Of a DNA stretch of 64,000 bases, positions 24,625 through 33,201 are shown one piece after another (positions within the stretch are counted from its first letter, which is position 1; every line of letters starts with the position of its first letter). The notes below the pieces were generated by a model. That model saw nothing but the letters and a program-made list of their open reading frames with translations, was not told the DNA's origin and searched no databases. This DNA comes from Dyadobacter sp. 50-39 (GTDB lineage Bacteria > Bacteroidota > Bacteroidia > Cytophagales > Spirosomataceae), in NCBI GenBank assembly GCA_001898145.1, contig MKSR01000040.1:124001-188000 (forward strand). Direction: 5' to 3'. A program made the translations under genes and the position numbers.

Positions 24625-25552
24625 AGGCAGCAAGAATGTCCTTCACCAGACGGTGCCTTACAACGTCCGAACCATCCAATTCCACGAAACTAATGCCCTT
24701 AATGCCCTTCAAAACCGTAATCGAATCGATCAGACCTGATTTCAGGTTTTTGGGAAGGTCGATCTGCGATTTGTCACCGGTGATGATTGCCTTGGAGCTC
24801 GGCCCCATCCGCGTCAGGAACATCTTCATTTGCATCGGTGTCGTGTTTTGGGCCTCGTCGAGCAGGATAAATGCATTGTTCAGCGTGCGTCCGCGCATAT
24901 AGGCGAGTGGCGCGATCTCGATCACACGGCTTTCCAGGTACAGTTTCAGCTTTTCCGGCGCAATCATATCATCCAGCGCGTCATAGATGGGACGCAGGTA
25001 CGGATCGATTTTTTCTTTCAGGTCACCGGGCAAAAAACCCAGGTTCTCCCCCGCTTCCACAGCCGGGCGGGTGATAATTATTTTACGTACTTCCTTGTTT
25101 TTCAAAGCCTTCACCGCAATCGCCACCGCGGTATAGGTCTTACCCGTACCCGCCGGACCGATCGCGAACACGAGGTCGAATTTAGCGGCCTGTTCAACAA
25201 GAAGCTTTTGATTGGGTGTTTTGGCCTTCACAACGAGGCCCTTGTTACCATAAAGGATCACGTCATCGTCGTCCTCGCCGGTGGCCACGGGCATCTTCAC
25301 GATGCCGTTCAGGTAACCCTTGACGTTGTCGTTCGTTATTTTTCCATACTTCTGGTAATGTGCCAGAAGAGAGTCGATTACATCTGTGATTCGGATAATT
25401 TCGGGGGCAGTCCCCTGGATGCGGATCTCATTTCCGCGTGAAATGATTTTACTTTCGGGGAAAGCGGCGGCGACTTCCTTGATATTCGAGTTGTGAATCC
25501 CGAGAAAATCAACCATGGATACGTCTTCGAGTGTGATGATTTTTTCCAGCAA
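24605..25552 (-). CDS. phoH: PhoH-like ATPase
   Basis: The 315-residue protein has an N-terminal KH-like region, then the P-loop ATPase domain with Walker A GPAGTGKT at about 132-139, AFILLDEAQNTTPMQMKMFLTR (Walker B and sensor region) and RMGPSSKAIITGDKSQIDLP. PhoH proteins are ATPases implicated in RNA metabolism. No ATG is placed well: the homologous N-terminus (xLEKIITLEDV) needs the TTG at 25552, and the next ATG (25516) would remove 12 residues that look conserved. The M43 protease gene overlaps its 3' end by 20 nt. The 247-nt upstream region to dnaB has no clear minus-strand promoter. Confidence 0.9.
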   Translation of the reverse strand: MLEKIITLEDVSMVDFLGIHNSNIKEVAAAFPESKIISRGNEIRIQGTAPEIIRITDVIDSLLAHYQKYGKITNDNVKGYLNGIVKMPVATGEDDDDVILYGNKGLVVKAKTPNQKLLVEQAAKFDLVFAIGPAGTGKTYTAVAIAVKALKNKEVRKIIITRPAVEAGENLGFLPGDLKEKIDPYLRPIYDALDDMIAPEKLKLYLESRVIEIAPLAYMRGRTLNNAFILLDEAQNTTPMQMKMFLTRMGPSSKAIITGDKSQIDLPKNLKSGLIDSITVLKGIKGISFVELDGSDVVRHRLVKDILAAYEKSEK

Positions 25553-25784
25553 ATGAATCAGTGTTTAATGTTTGTCTATTGTTTGTAAAATTTAGTAATA
25601 ATAACCAACATTTGTAAAACATAATCGTCGAAAAAACAATTAACCTGTCAAAATCAGGATCAAAAAAACAGTGTTTTCAGACCAAGTCTTTCATTATCAG
25701 ACAGGCACAAAAAAGTGGCGCTCCGGAAAAAAAATTAATGCGCCAAACTCCCTGCCTCCGCTTTCGTTGACGGCCTCCAATGAT

Positions 25785-25792
25785 TAACTTTG
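25785..25792 (+). promoter_or_regulatory. -7 promoter element of dnaB
   Basis: TAACTTTG is a perfect TAnnTTTG match whose last base is only 8 nt before the dnaB ATG. Transcription would start within a few bases of the start codon, suggesting a near-leaderless mRNA. No good -33 element is seen. Confidence 0.45.
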
Positions 25793-25799
25793 TCTTAAC

Positions 25800-27419
25800 A
25801 TGGAAAACGAAAAGGCACCCAACAACTACCCTAGGAGCGGCTCCAAAACCGGCAACGGCACCAAGCGGGCATTCACTCCGAGAACGCCATCCAACGATCA
25901 GAATTTCAGCAAATTACCCCCTCAGGCCATCGACCTGGAAGAGGCGGTTTTAGGCGCTTTGATGATCGAAAAGGATGCCCTCACGGCGGTGGCGGATATC
26001 CTCCGCCCGGATAGTTTTTACAAGGAGTCGCACGTTCGCATTTACAGTGCGATCGTCACCCTCTTCGCCGATTCGGAGCCGATCGATATGCTCACGGTTA
26101 CGGCCAAGCTGCGCAGTACGGGCGAGCTCGAACTCGTTGGCGGTGCATCGTACATAATGGAGCTTACCAGCAAGGTAAACTCCGCGGCGAACATCGAATT
26201 CCATGCACGCATTATCTCGCAGGCTTATATCAAACGGGAGCTGATCAAGGTATCCTCGGAGATCCAGCGGGAGGCCTACGAAGATACGACCGACGTATTC
26301 CGGTTGCTCGACAAAACGGAGCAATCGCTTTTCGCGATTTCGGAGTCCAATATCAAGAAAAATTACGCCGACATGGGTGCGCTTATGCGCCAGGCGCTGG
26401 CCGAACTCGACCAGAAAAAGAATAATAAGGACGGCCTTACAGGCGTACCATCCGGTTTCAGCGCGCTCGACCGGCTGACTTCCGGCTGGCAGAAAACGGA
26501 ATTGATGATCCTCGCGGCACGTCCGGGTATGGGTAAAACGGCATTTGTCGTTTCGTCGCTGCGAAATGCAGCGGTGGATTTCAATATCCCGGTGGCGATA
26601 TTCTCGCTCGAGATGTCTTCGGTACAGCTCGTCAATCGTTTGATTTCCGCTGAGGCAGAGATCGATAGTGAGAAAATCCGTAAGGGAAGCCTCGCGCCGC
26701 ACGAGTGGGAGCAGCTGCACCACCGCATTCACCGGCTGACCAATGCCCCCATTTACATTGACGATACCCCTGCCCTTTCGGTCCTCGAACTCCGGGCCAA
26801 ATGCCGCCGTTTGAAAGCGCAGCATGACATTCAGATGATCGTAATCGACTACTTGCAGCTTATGACCGGCGATACCGGCGGCAAAAGCCCCGGTAACCGC
26901 GAACAGGAGATTGCGATGATCTCCCGGTCATTGAAAAACCTGGCGAAGGAGCTCGATGTGCCGGTGATCGCCCTCTCGCAGTTGAGCCGTGCCGTGGAAA
27001 CCCGTGGCGGTGAAAAGCGCCCGCAGCTCTCCGATTTGAGGGAATCAGGATCGATCGAGCAGGATGCAGATATGGTAATCTTCCTCTACCGACCTGAATA
27101 TTATGGCATTACGGAAGACGAAGCGGGTAACTCGGTGGCAGGTGTAGGTGAGGTTATCCTGGCTAAAAACCGTGCGGGTTCGCTGGATACCATCCAATTG
27201 CGCTTCATTGGTAAATACACCAAATTCGCCGATCTCGATTCCGGCTTTACCCCGGCACCATTCTCGATCGACCGGCCCATCCAGACATCGAACCCGATAT
27301 CATCCTTCGAAAGCCAGGCCAAACCCACGGCACCACCGATGGGTGGAACGCTCCGCAGCCGCGCCAACGATCTCAGTAATTTCGACTACAAGGGGCCGGA
27401 TTCGGAGCCACCGTTTTAA
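25800..27419 (+). CDS. dnaB: Replicative DNA helicase
   Basis: DnaB is the hexameric helicase that unwinds DNA at the fork. The 539-residue protein has an N-terminal disordered stretch of about 40 residues and the N-terminal DnaB domain (LPPQAIDLEEAVLGALMIEK onward, 38-150). After a linker comes the RecA-like helicase domain with Walker A ARPGMGKT at 240-247, IVIDYLQLM near 345 (Walker B), and the DnaB-type motif SQLSRAVETRGGEKRPQLSDLRESGSIEQD in separate parts. A basic and proline-rich tail ends the protein. No intein is present. It is longer than E. coli DnaB (471) because of both tails. The stop TAA abuts the inverted CTGTAAG array shared with rlmD. Confidence 0.96.
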   Translation: MENEKAPNNYPRSGSKTGNGTKRAFTPRTPSNDQNFSKLPPQAIDLEEAVLGALMIEKDALTAVADILRPDSFYKESHVRIYSAIVTLFADSEPIDMLTVTAKLRSTGELELVGGASYIMELTSKVNSAANIEFHARIISQAYIKRELIKVSSEIQREAYEDTTDVFRLLDKTEQSLFAISESNIKKNYADMGALMRQALAELDQKKNNKDGLTGVPSGFSALDRLTSGWQKTELMILAARPGMGKTAFVVSSLRNAAVDFNIPVAIFSLEMSSVQLVNRLISAEAEIDSEKIRKGSLAPHEWEQLHHRIHRLTNAPIYIDDTPALSVLELRAKCRRLKAQHDIQMIVIDYLQLMTGDTGGKSPGNREQEIAMISRSLKNLAKELDVPVIALSQLSRAVETRGGEKRPQLSDLRESGSIEQDADMVIFLYRPEYYGITEDEAGNSVAGVGEVILAKNRAGSLDTIQLRFIGKYTKFADLDSGFTPAPFSIDRPIQTSNPISSFESQAKPTAPPMGGTLRSRANDLSNFDYKGPDSEPPF

Positions 27420-27518
27420 AAGGCTGTAAGCTATAAGCCTTAGGCTGTAAGCTGTAAGCAGTAAAGTACTAACGCCTACTGCATACAGCTTATAGCCAAT
27501 AGCATATAGCTTACAGCC
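27420..27518. repeat. Inverted array of CTGTAAG-type units between dnaB and rlmD
   Basis: The left arm (27421-27466) consists of units such as GGCTGTAAG, CTATAAG, GGCTGTAAG and CTGTAAG. The right arm (27479-27518) carries the inverse, such as CATACAGCTTATAG and CATATAGCTTACAGCC. The rlmD stop codon TAA (27511-27513) is part of a CTGTAAG unit. It is likely a bidirectional terminator. The unit differs from the TGAATGAG arrays, but the layout is the same. Confidence 0.8.
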
Positions 27519-28911
27519 TCCTAACAAGCAACGCCACATTCTCCACATGGTGCGTGTTCGGGAACATATCTACGGGCTGTACCCGGGTCACTTGGTAATG
27601 CTCCGACATTAATGCCAGATCGCGGGCCTGTGTGGCTGTGTTGCAGCTTACGTACACGACTCGGTCGGGCGCGGCTTTCAGGATCGTATCGATCACCGGC
27701 ACGTCCATTCCTGCGCGTGGCGGATCGGTAATGATCACGTCCGGGCGGCCGTGGGTATGTAGGAAGTTTTCGTTCATGATCGCGCGCATATCGCCTGCGA
27801 AGAAGGCAGTGTTGGTAATACCGTTTAGTTGGGAGTTAATGCGGGCATCCTGCACGGCGGCCTCAACATATTCCACCCCTACCACCTTTTTTGCATTCCG
27901 GGCCACGAAGTTGGCAATCGTGCCGGTACCGGTGTATAGATCGTAAACGGACTCATTACCCGTGAGCTGCGCATATTCACGTGCCACACTGAAAAGCTTG
28001 TAAGCCTGCTCGGAGTTGGTCTGATAAAAGGATTTCGGCCCCACCAGGAACGTCAGGTCTTCCATCGTCTCGCGCACTACTTTTTCCCCGGCATAATGGA
28101 TTACCTCCTGGTCCTGGTAAGAATCGTTGCCTTTAAGGTTTACGATGTAGTTCAGGGAAGTGATTTCCGGATGGTTCAGGCGTAGAAATTCCATCACTTC
28201 CGCAATGATCTCGTCGTTCTGCGCCCCGAATTGCACGATCACCATCACGTCGCCGGAATTGGCTGTACGGATGATCACGTTGCGCATAACGCCCACATTG
28301 AAGCGCACGTCATAATACGGATACGCTTTTTCCTCCGAAAACCGGTGCAATGCGTTCCGGATCGCATTCGACGGGTCGGGTTGAAGGTGACAATGTTCTA
28401 CCGTAAAGATCTTGTCAAAACGCTTCGGCACATGGAAGCCCAGCGCAGTTTTCGCAAACGGCTGCCCCGAATCGAGCTGCTCCTTGGTCAGCCAGCGCCA
28501 GTTCGAGAAGGTGAATTCCAACTTATTGCGGTAATATTCAGTCTCTGGGGCAGCGATGATCTCGTTAATCTCGACATTCCTGATCTTTCCTATCCTTTCA
28601 AAATGATCCACTACCTGCTGCCTTTTGAACCTGAGCTGGTGTTCGTAGCTGATATGCTGCCACTTACAACCCCCGCAAACCCCGAAATGTTGGCAATAGG
28701 GTTTTGTACGTAAAGCCGATTGTGAATGGATCCTGGTAACGATCGCCTCTTTCAATTTCTTCTTGGAACGCACGACCTGAAGATCAACGATGTCACCAGG
28801 TGCCACATCACCTTCTACAAAGATTACGCCGTCTTCCGATTTAAATATACATTTGCCTTCTGCCGCAAAATCGGTAATTTCAACGTACTCGTACTTGTTA
28901 CTCTTAGACAT
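27511..28911 (-). CDS. rlmD: 23S rRNA (uracil-C5)-methyltransferase, RlmD/RumA family
   Basis: The 466-residue protein starts with a TRAM domain (about 8-65). An iron-sulfur motif follows with C73, C79, C82 (PYCQHFGVCGGCKW) and C174 (VEHCHLQ), the four ligands expected for RumA-type enzymes. The methyltransferase domain shows VYDLYTGTGTIANFVA, ITDPPRAGMD and VYVSCNTATQARDL, with the catalytic cysteine near 423 and the general base in HVEN near the end. The family methylates U1939 (RlmD) or nearby uridines of 23S rRNA; exact position assignment is by homology. The last codon CTG and the TAA stop form a repeat unit of the adjacent array. The gene diverges from the type B cargo gene, 63 nt apart. 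Confidence 0.92.
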   Translation of the reverse strand: MSKSNKYEYVEITDFAAEGKCIFKSEDGVIFVEGDVAPGDIVDLQVVRSKKKLKEAIVTRIHSQSALRTKPYCQHFGVCGGCKWQHISYEHQLRFKRQQVVDHFERIGKIRNVEINEIIAAPETEYYRNKLEFTFSNWRWLTKEQLDSGQPFAKTALGFHVPKRFDKIFTVEHCHLQPDPSNAIRNALHRFSEEKAYPYYDVRFNVGVMRNVIIRTANSGDVMVIVQFGAQNDEIIAEVMEFLRLNHPEITSLNYIVNLKGNDSYQDQEVIHYAGEKVVRETMEDLTFLVGPKSFYQTNSEQAYKLFSVAREYAQLTGNESVYDLYTGTGTIANFVARNAKKVVGVEYVEAAVQDARINSQLNGITNTAFFAGDMRAIMNENFLHTHGRPDVIITDPPRAGMDVPVIDTILKAAPDRVVYVSCNTATQARDLALMSEHYQVTRVQPVDMFPNTHHVENVALLVRRL

Positions 28912-28974
28912 TATTTCCTGTTTTAATTACTAATCCCAATATCCTATCGGATCAATTTTACTGCCGCATTATTC

Positions 28975-31182
28975 ATGAAAAAACGGTTCATCTTTTTTAT
29001 TCTGATGCTGTTTGCCATTTGCGAAGCCAGTGCGACGCACATTGTGGGCGGGCAGCTCTTCATCACGCAAAACCAGGACAGTTACTATAACTATAACATG
29101 GGCCTCACGATGTACTTCGATGCCCTCAATGGTAATCCCGGCGCAGAAGATCCGTTTGTCACGATTTATGTATTCAGAAAGCGCGACAATGTGCTCATTG
29201 GCTCTCTTGAAGCTCCAAAAATAGAACGAAAATCGGTCAACTACGCAAACCCGCTCTGTGGAATCTCCACATTGCAGACCTGGCAGATCACCTACGGCTC
29301 GGCGGTACACCTTACGCCCACGGATTTTGCCGACGCCCAGGGCTACTATATGGTGTGGGACCGCTGCTGCCGCAATGGAACCATCACAAACATCCAGGCG
29401 CCGGGTGACGCGGGCAGCCTTTTCTATCTCGAATTTCCGCCACTTTTCAGGAACAACGCCAATTTCAAGAACTCGTCACCGGTTTTCCCGGAAATCAGAG
29501 GAGATTATGCCTGCGTCAATTCCCCGTTCCTGTTCAATTTCGGGGGAACAGATGCCGATGGCGACAGCCTCGTGTACTCGCTCATTCCGCCCATGCAAGG
29601 CTACGCCGACAAAGCCAATCCCAGCGCACCAGCCCGCGGTTCGTCCAACTACCCTCGCCTGACGTGGGTCGACGGTATTTCGGTAAGCAATATGATTCCA
29701 GGCCCCGACCCGCTGAAAGTGAACAAATCAACGGGAATGCTCTCTGTAACAGCCGGAGCCGTGGGGTTGTACGTGTTTGCCGTGCAGGTCGAGGAGTATC
29801 GCAAGGGGGTAAAAATCGGGATGCTTACACGTGATTTTCAGCTTAAAGTAGTGGACTGTCCCAAAATGGATCCCCCGAAACTGCTGTTCAAGCCCAAAGG
29901 AAAGAACACATACTATACTGAAAACGAAATCATCACGGTCAAAAAAGGAGACCCGAACTGCTTCGAGGTGATGGTAACCGACCCGACGGTAAACCAGATC
30001 GTGGCCGTCGACGGCAAGGCGGTAAATAATTCGAAAAACTATTTTACCGTATTACCGGCGCAATTCACGACCCGGATAGCTAACGATACGCTCAAATTTC
30101 AGGTTTGCCTGGAAGAATGCTTCGTAACCTACGATAACCCCCCCATCCGGATCCAACTGGTGGCGCAGGACGGCAGCTGTCCTTTCCCGCTCACCGACAC
30201 GCTCAACATTTATATTCGCCGGGAAAGCAGCGGCAACAATGCACCCGTGGTATCGACCTCCCTACCGGGCGACTACGTACACGTCCGCGCCGGCGTGCCC
30301 GTGACTTTCGATGTCTACGGCAAGGATCCGGACAAGGACAACCTGGCGCTCTCCGGACGCGGGCAGGATTTCAATATGACCGACATGGGCATGGATTTCA
30401 AACCGGCCAGCGGACAAGCCACCGTTCAGCAGAAATTCACCTGGGTGCCTCCATGCAATGCAAAAAAGGGCGATACGCTGGCCGTCGATTTCAAGGTGGA
30501 GGATATGCGCTGCGAAGGCAACCCGATGCCTGTTTCAAAACCGGTTTATTTCATCGTCGACGAGTCGCCCAACCGACCACCGGCTGTCAAGACATCACTC
30601 GCTGTCCAGGAGATCACCTACCAGATCGGCAGTGCGTCAGGCATCACCTTCGACGTGCTGGCTTCGGACCCAGACACGAATATGATCGTGCTCACCGCCG
30701 CGGGACGGGGATTTGACATGAAGGATGCCGGAATGATTTTCGAGGCCAGGACGGGCGTAAAATCGGTCATTTCGCCCTATGCCTGGAACCCGGAATGCGC
30801 CGTGCTTGACGGCCAGCCCGAGCAAACGTTCCTCGTTGATTTCGTCACCCAGGACAAAAGCTGCGCAGCCGCCACCGATACTACTACGGTGAAGGTGACC
30901 ATCAAAGACAACGGCTCTTCCCCATTCCCTGAATTCCCCAATGTAATTACCCCCAATGGCGACGGCAAAAACGACTGTCTCGTATTCCAGGAACTCCCCG
31001 CCGACAACTGTGACGACTACTTTAAGGACATCACCGTCTTCAACCGCTGGGGCAAGCAGGTCTATTATTCCAAGGTAAGACCCAACGACTGGTGCCCCGA
31101 TAAAATCTCCGGAGGCTACTATTACTTCGTAGTACAATACACCAAACGCTCGTACAAAGGCGGACTGACTGTTCTTAAATAG
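28975..31182 (+). CDS. Large secreted protein with T9SS type B (gliding-motility-associated) C-terminal domain
   Basis: The 735-residue protein has a signal peptide (KKRFIFFILMLFAICEASA). An N-terminal region rich in aromatic residues and cysteines (THIVGGQLFITQNQDSYYNY, WDRCCRNGTI) is followed by cadherin or Ig-like repeats with FGGTDADGDSLVYSLIP and DVYGKDPDKDNLALSG signatures that suggest calcium binding. The last 90 residues (FPNVITPNGDGKNDCLVF, VFNRWGKQVYYS, SGGYYYFVVQY, LTVLK) are a type B sorting domain of the type IX secretion system. It is therefore a cell-surface or released adhesin-like protein. The paired even spacing of cysteines suggests disulfides. It is a single-gene unit with its own terminator. 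Confidence 0.92.
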   Translation: MKKRFIFFILMLFAICEASATHIVGGQLFITQNQDSYYNYNMGLTMYFDALNGNPGAEDPFVTIYVFRKRDNVLIGSLEAPKIERKSVNYANPLCGISTLQTWQITYGSAVHLTPTDFADAQGYYMVWDRCCRNGTITNIQAPGDAGSLFYLEFPPLFRNNANFKNSSPVFPEIRGDYACVNSPFLFNFGGTDADGDSLVYSLIPPMQGYADKANPSAPARGSSNYPRLTWVDGISVSNMIPGPDPLKVNKSTGMLSVTAGAVGLYVFAVQVEEYRKGVKIGMLTRDFQLKVVDCPKMDPPKLLFKPKGKNTYYTENEIITVKKGDPNCFEVMVTDPTVNQIVAVDGKAVNNSKNYFTVLPAQFTTRIANDTLKFQVCLEECFVTYDNPPIRIQLVAQDGSCPFPLTDTLNIYIRRESSGNNAPVVSTSLPGDYVHVRAGVPVTFDVYGKDPDKDNLALSGRGQDFNMTDMGMDFKPASGQATVQQKFTWVPPCNAKKGDTLAVDFKVEDMRCEGNPMPVSKPVYFIVDESPNRPPAVKTSLAVQEITYQIGSASGITFDVLASDPDTNMIVLTAAGRGFDMKDAGMIFEARTGVKSVISPYAWNPECAVLDGQPEQTFLVDFVTQDKSCAAATDTTTVKVTIKDNGSSPFPEFPNVITPNGDGKNDCLVFQELPADNCDDYFKDITVFNRWGKQVYYSKVRPNDWCPDKISGGYYYFVVQYTKRSYKGGLTVLK

Positions 31183-31481
31183 CTCAAAATCAATTAAATA
31201 ATCCGTAGCATTTAATATGAATGTTACGGATTATTTGTTTTAAATGTAATATTCTTATTATACATTAGATATTAATAAGAAATATAATAAGATAGATACT
31301 TTTAATACATATAAATAATATTAAATATTAAAACCATTTAGAACATCTTATATGATTCACACGTAATCAAATGTATCCCACTATTCCTGCCCCTTTCCTC
31401 CTTTCATCCCTTACTTCCCTTTACTCCTCTCCTACAAAAAAACTCCCTTCGTCCTTGCATTTCTCTCAAACCATTCCCACC
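31183..31481. other. A+T-rich intergenic island
   Basis: About 300 bp with no plausible gene. It opens with a terminator (31196-31236). A very A+T-rich stretch follows at 31238-31340 with a TACTTTTAATAC motif near 31288-31300, then a C+T-rich run with few G residues at 31378-31460 just before the Rrf2 promoter. Confidence 0.7.
31196..31236 (+). terminator. Terminator after the type B cargo gene
   Basis: A 17-bp stem (31196-31212 with 31220-31236, one G-U pair, core AATAATCCGTA) has a 7-nt loop and is followed by a T-rich run. It ends the 28975-31182 transcript. Confidence 0.85.
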
Positions 31482-31485
31482 TTTG
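31454..31485 (+). promoter_or_regulatory. Promoter of the Rrf2 regulator gene
   Basis: TTG at 31454-31456 and CACCTTTG at 31478-31485 (one mismatch to TAnnTTTG) are spaced by 21 nt. The predicted start of transcription falls inside the palindromic operator directly downstream. Confidence 0.5.
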
Positions 31486-31510
31486 TACTGTAATAATAAA
31501 AGTTACAGTA
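31486..31510 (+). promoter_or_regulatory. Palindromic operator overlapping the Rrf2 gene start
   Basis: TACTGTAA (31486-31493) and TTACAGTA (31503-31510) are perfect inverted arms separated by 9 nt. The last base is the A of the start codon. Its place between the -7 box and the start codon fits autorepression by the Rrf2 protein. A similar but imperfect site precedes the next gene. Confidence 0.7.
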
Positions 31511-31920
31511 TGAACAGCGGGCGCTTTGCCATTTCGGTACACATCCTTACTTTATTGACTTTCTCGGAGGAAGAATGGACGTCTTCCGAGTATCTGGCCG
31601 GCAGCATTAATATCAACCCTGTGCTGGTACGGAAAGAGCTCAGTAACCTGCGCGAGCGCGGGCTGGTGCTGAGCAAGGAAGGTAAATCCGGCGGAAGCCG
31701 GCTAGCCAGAGCGGCGGAGCATATCTTCATGTCGGAGGTGTATGAAGCCGTGAAGCAGAAGGATCTGCTCGGGAAAGGCATCAACTCCCCTAACCCGGCT
31801 TGCCCCGTTGGACGCAAGATCAACGACCATCTCGACAGCCTTTATGACGAAGCAGAAAAGACGTTGCTCGCAAGCCTGGGCAAAGTATCGCTGGCGGAGT
31901 TTTGTAAGAAGTTCGATTGA
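31510..31920 (+). CDS. Rrf2-family transcriptional regulator (YwnA-like)
   Basis: The 136-residue protein from ATG 31510 (MNSGRFAISVHILTLLTF) has the Rrf2 winged helix: TSSEYLAGSININPVLVRKELSNLRERGLV is the recognition region, and KEGKSGGSRLAR is the wing. Only two cysteines are present (C98 in NPACPVG and C132), so the three-cysteine Fe-S cluster site of IscR is missing. This matches YwnA-type members, which may sense thiol or electrophile stress through the single conserved cysteine. That sensing mode is inference. A palindromic operator overlaps its start and a related site precedes the following NAD(P)-binding gene, so it probably represses both. Confidence 0.88.
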   Translation: MNSGRFAISVHILTLLTFSEEEWTSSEYLAGSININPVLVRKELSNLRERGLVLSKEGKSGGSRLARAAEHIFMSEVYEAVKQKDLLGKGINSPNPACPVGRKINDHLDSLYDEAEKTLLASLGKVSLAEFCKKFD

Positions 31921-31925
31921 TTTTT

Positions 31926-31955
31926 TTTGATCCAAACTGTAACATTTTAAATTTC
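31926..31955 (+). promoter_or_regulatory. Promoter of the NAD(P)-binding protein gene
   Basis: TTTG at 31926-31929 and TAAATTTC at 31948-31955 (one mismatch to TAnnTTTG) are 18 nt apart. The -7 box lies inside the second Rrf2-like operator. Confidence 0.5.
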
Positions 31956-31959
31956 AGAT
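31935..31959 (+). promoter_or_regulatory. Second, imperfect Rrf2-type operator
   Basis: AACTGTAA (31935-31942), a 9-nt spacer and TTTCAGAT (31952-31959) repeat the layout of the operator at 31486-31510. The right arm matches 6 of 8 bases. It covers the -7 box of the downstream promoter. Confidence 0.5.
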
Positions 31960-31986
31960 AGAATATCCATTTCAAAAACAAATACT

Positions 31987-32640
31987 ATGAAAATTGCATT
32001 GATCGGCGCCACAGGATTTGTAGGCACCCAGGTTTTGAAAGAACTCATTTCACGCGGTCATCAGGTAACCGCAATCGCTCGCAACACCGGCAAAATCGAC
32101 GCCAGCAGCGAGCTTGTCAGCACCTATGCGGCTGACGTCTCCAATGCCGACGAGGTAGCCGCTGCGGTTGCCGGCCACGACGCGGTGATCAGCACCTTCA
32201 ACGCCGGCTGGACCAACCCAAACATTTACCATGATTTCCTCGCCGGCGCAAAGGCCATTCAGGCAGGCGTGAAGCAGGCGGGCGTCAAACGATTCCTGAC
32301 CGTAGGCGGCGCAGGCAGCCTGGAAATCAAGCCGGGGCTCCAACTGGTGGATACTCCCAGCTTCCCGGAAGCGTACAAGGCGGGAGCCACAGCAGCCCGC
32401 GACTACCTCAATTTCCTCAAAACTGAAACGGAGCTCGATTGGACTTTTCTAAGTCCAGCCATTGAGATGTCGCCTGCCCATCCAGGTGAACGTACCGGCA
32501 AGTACCGCACCGCGCTCGATACGCCGGTCTTCGACGAGCAGCATCACAGCAGGCTCTCTGTCTACGATACCGCCGTGGCGATAGTGGACGAAATCGAACA
32601 GGGGAATTTCATTAAGAAGCGATTTACCGCAGCGTATTAA
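31987..32640 (+). CDS. NAD(P)-binding Rossmann-fold protein (YwnB/NmrA-like)
   Basis: The 217-residue protein opens with the nucleotide-binding motif MKIALIGATGFVGTQVL (GxxGxxG) and TAIARNTGKID, and has the NAD(H)-binding or reductase-like fold of the YwnB group. The region RFLTVGGAGSLEI replaces the catalytic YxxxK of classical short-chain dehydrogenases, so redox activity is uncertain. It lies 66 nt behind the Rrf2 regulator gene with its own promoter and operator. B. subtilis has a comparable regulator/reductase pair (YwnA and YwnB). The physiological substrate is unknown. It is cytoplasmic. Confidence 0.85.
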   Translation: MKIALIGATGFVGTQVLKELISRGHQVTAIARNTGKIDASSELVSTYAADVSNADEVAAAVAGHDAVISTFNAGWTNPNIYHDFLAGAKAIQAGVKQAGVKRFLTVGGAGSLEIKPGLQLVDTPSFPEAYKAGATAARDYLNFLKTETELDWTFLSPAIEMSPAHPGERTGKYRTALDTPVFDEQHHSRLSVYDTAVAIVDEIEQGNFIKKRFTAAY

Positions 32641-33201
32641 TTCAGTACTTACAGAAAGGTGAGCACATAGAATCTGTATAGTAAGGCAAAAAAGTGTTGA
32701 ATGGTTAATTCATTCAAAATGATCCCACCTTACCATAAGAATTGTTAAAATTATATGTATTGAATGTATTATATGTTTGATACATACTAATCATACCTAC
32801 TTATAAAAAGCTTCTCACTTTCGATCTTATTGAAAGTAAGAAGCTTTTTATACTTATTGTAAGTTGCTACGGCTCGAAAGAATTATACTAATTATACATT
32901 ATGATATTAATCAAAAGTAATATACTTTTAATTCTTCCTAAAAGTTAGGATCAAGGTACATACTATACTTTTAATACTTTATATATAAGTAATATTATAA
33001 TAAGTATTTTATATATAATATGTAAACTTGACTATTCTGCTGACAAACAGACTATTAAACCGTAAGCTAATTACCTCCTGCCGGTCATTAGCTCCATTTC
33101 TGCCCCCGCTCATTTTTCAGTCCGCACCATGCTACTACGGCGCGGCAACCGGATACGCATCAATTTTTGACTTATTTTGCACTCCTAAATCTGTCGAAAC
33201 C
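32641..33201. other. A+T-rich intergenic island
   Basis: About 560 bp without a convincing gene. 32641-33020 is strongly A+T-rich and holds a large hairpin (32802-32852), an inverted pair AAAAGTA-ATA-TACTTTT (32913-32929) and a TACTTTTAATAC motif near 32966-32978. The frame of the following gene stays open upstream from 33028, but base composition and the lack of an ATG argue against coding before 33202. Confidence 0.65.
32802..32852. terminator. Long hairpin, probable bidirectional terminator
   Basis: A 21-bp stem (32802-32822 with 32832-32852, one mismatch, core AAAAAGCTTCT) encloses a 9-nt loop and has U-rich ends on both strands. It is about 160 nt past the NAD(P)-binding gene. Confidence 0.75.

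Noticed and set aside
33028-33201. N-terminal extension of the DUF4287/SRPBCC protein
   Set aside because: It would need a non-ATG start in an A+T-rich island, and the extension has no similarity to the DUF4287 domain that begins soon after 33202.
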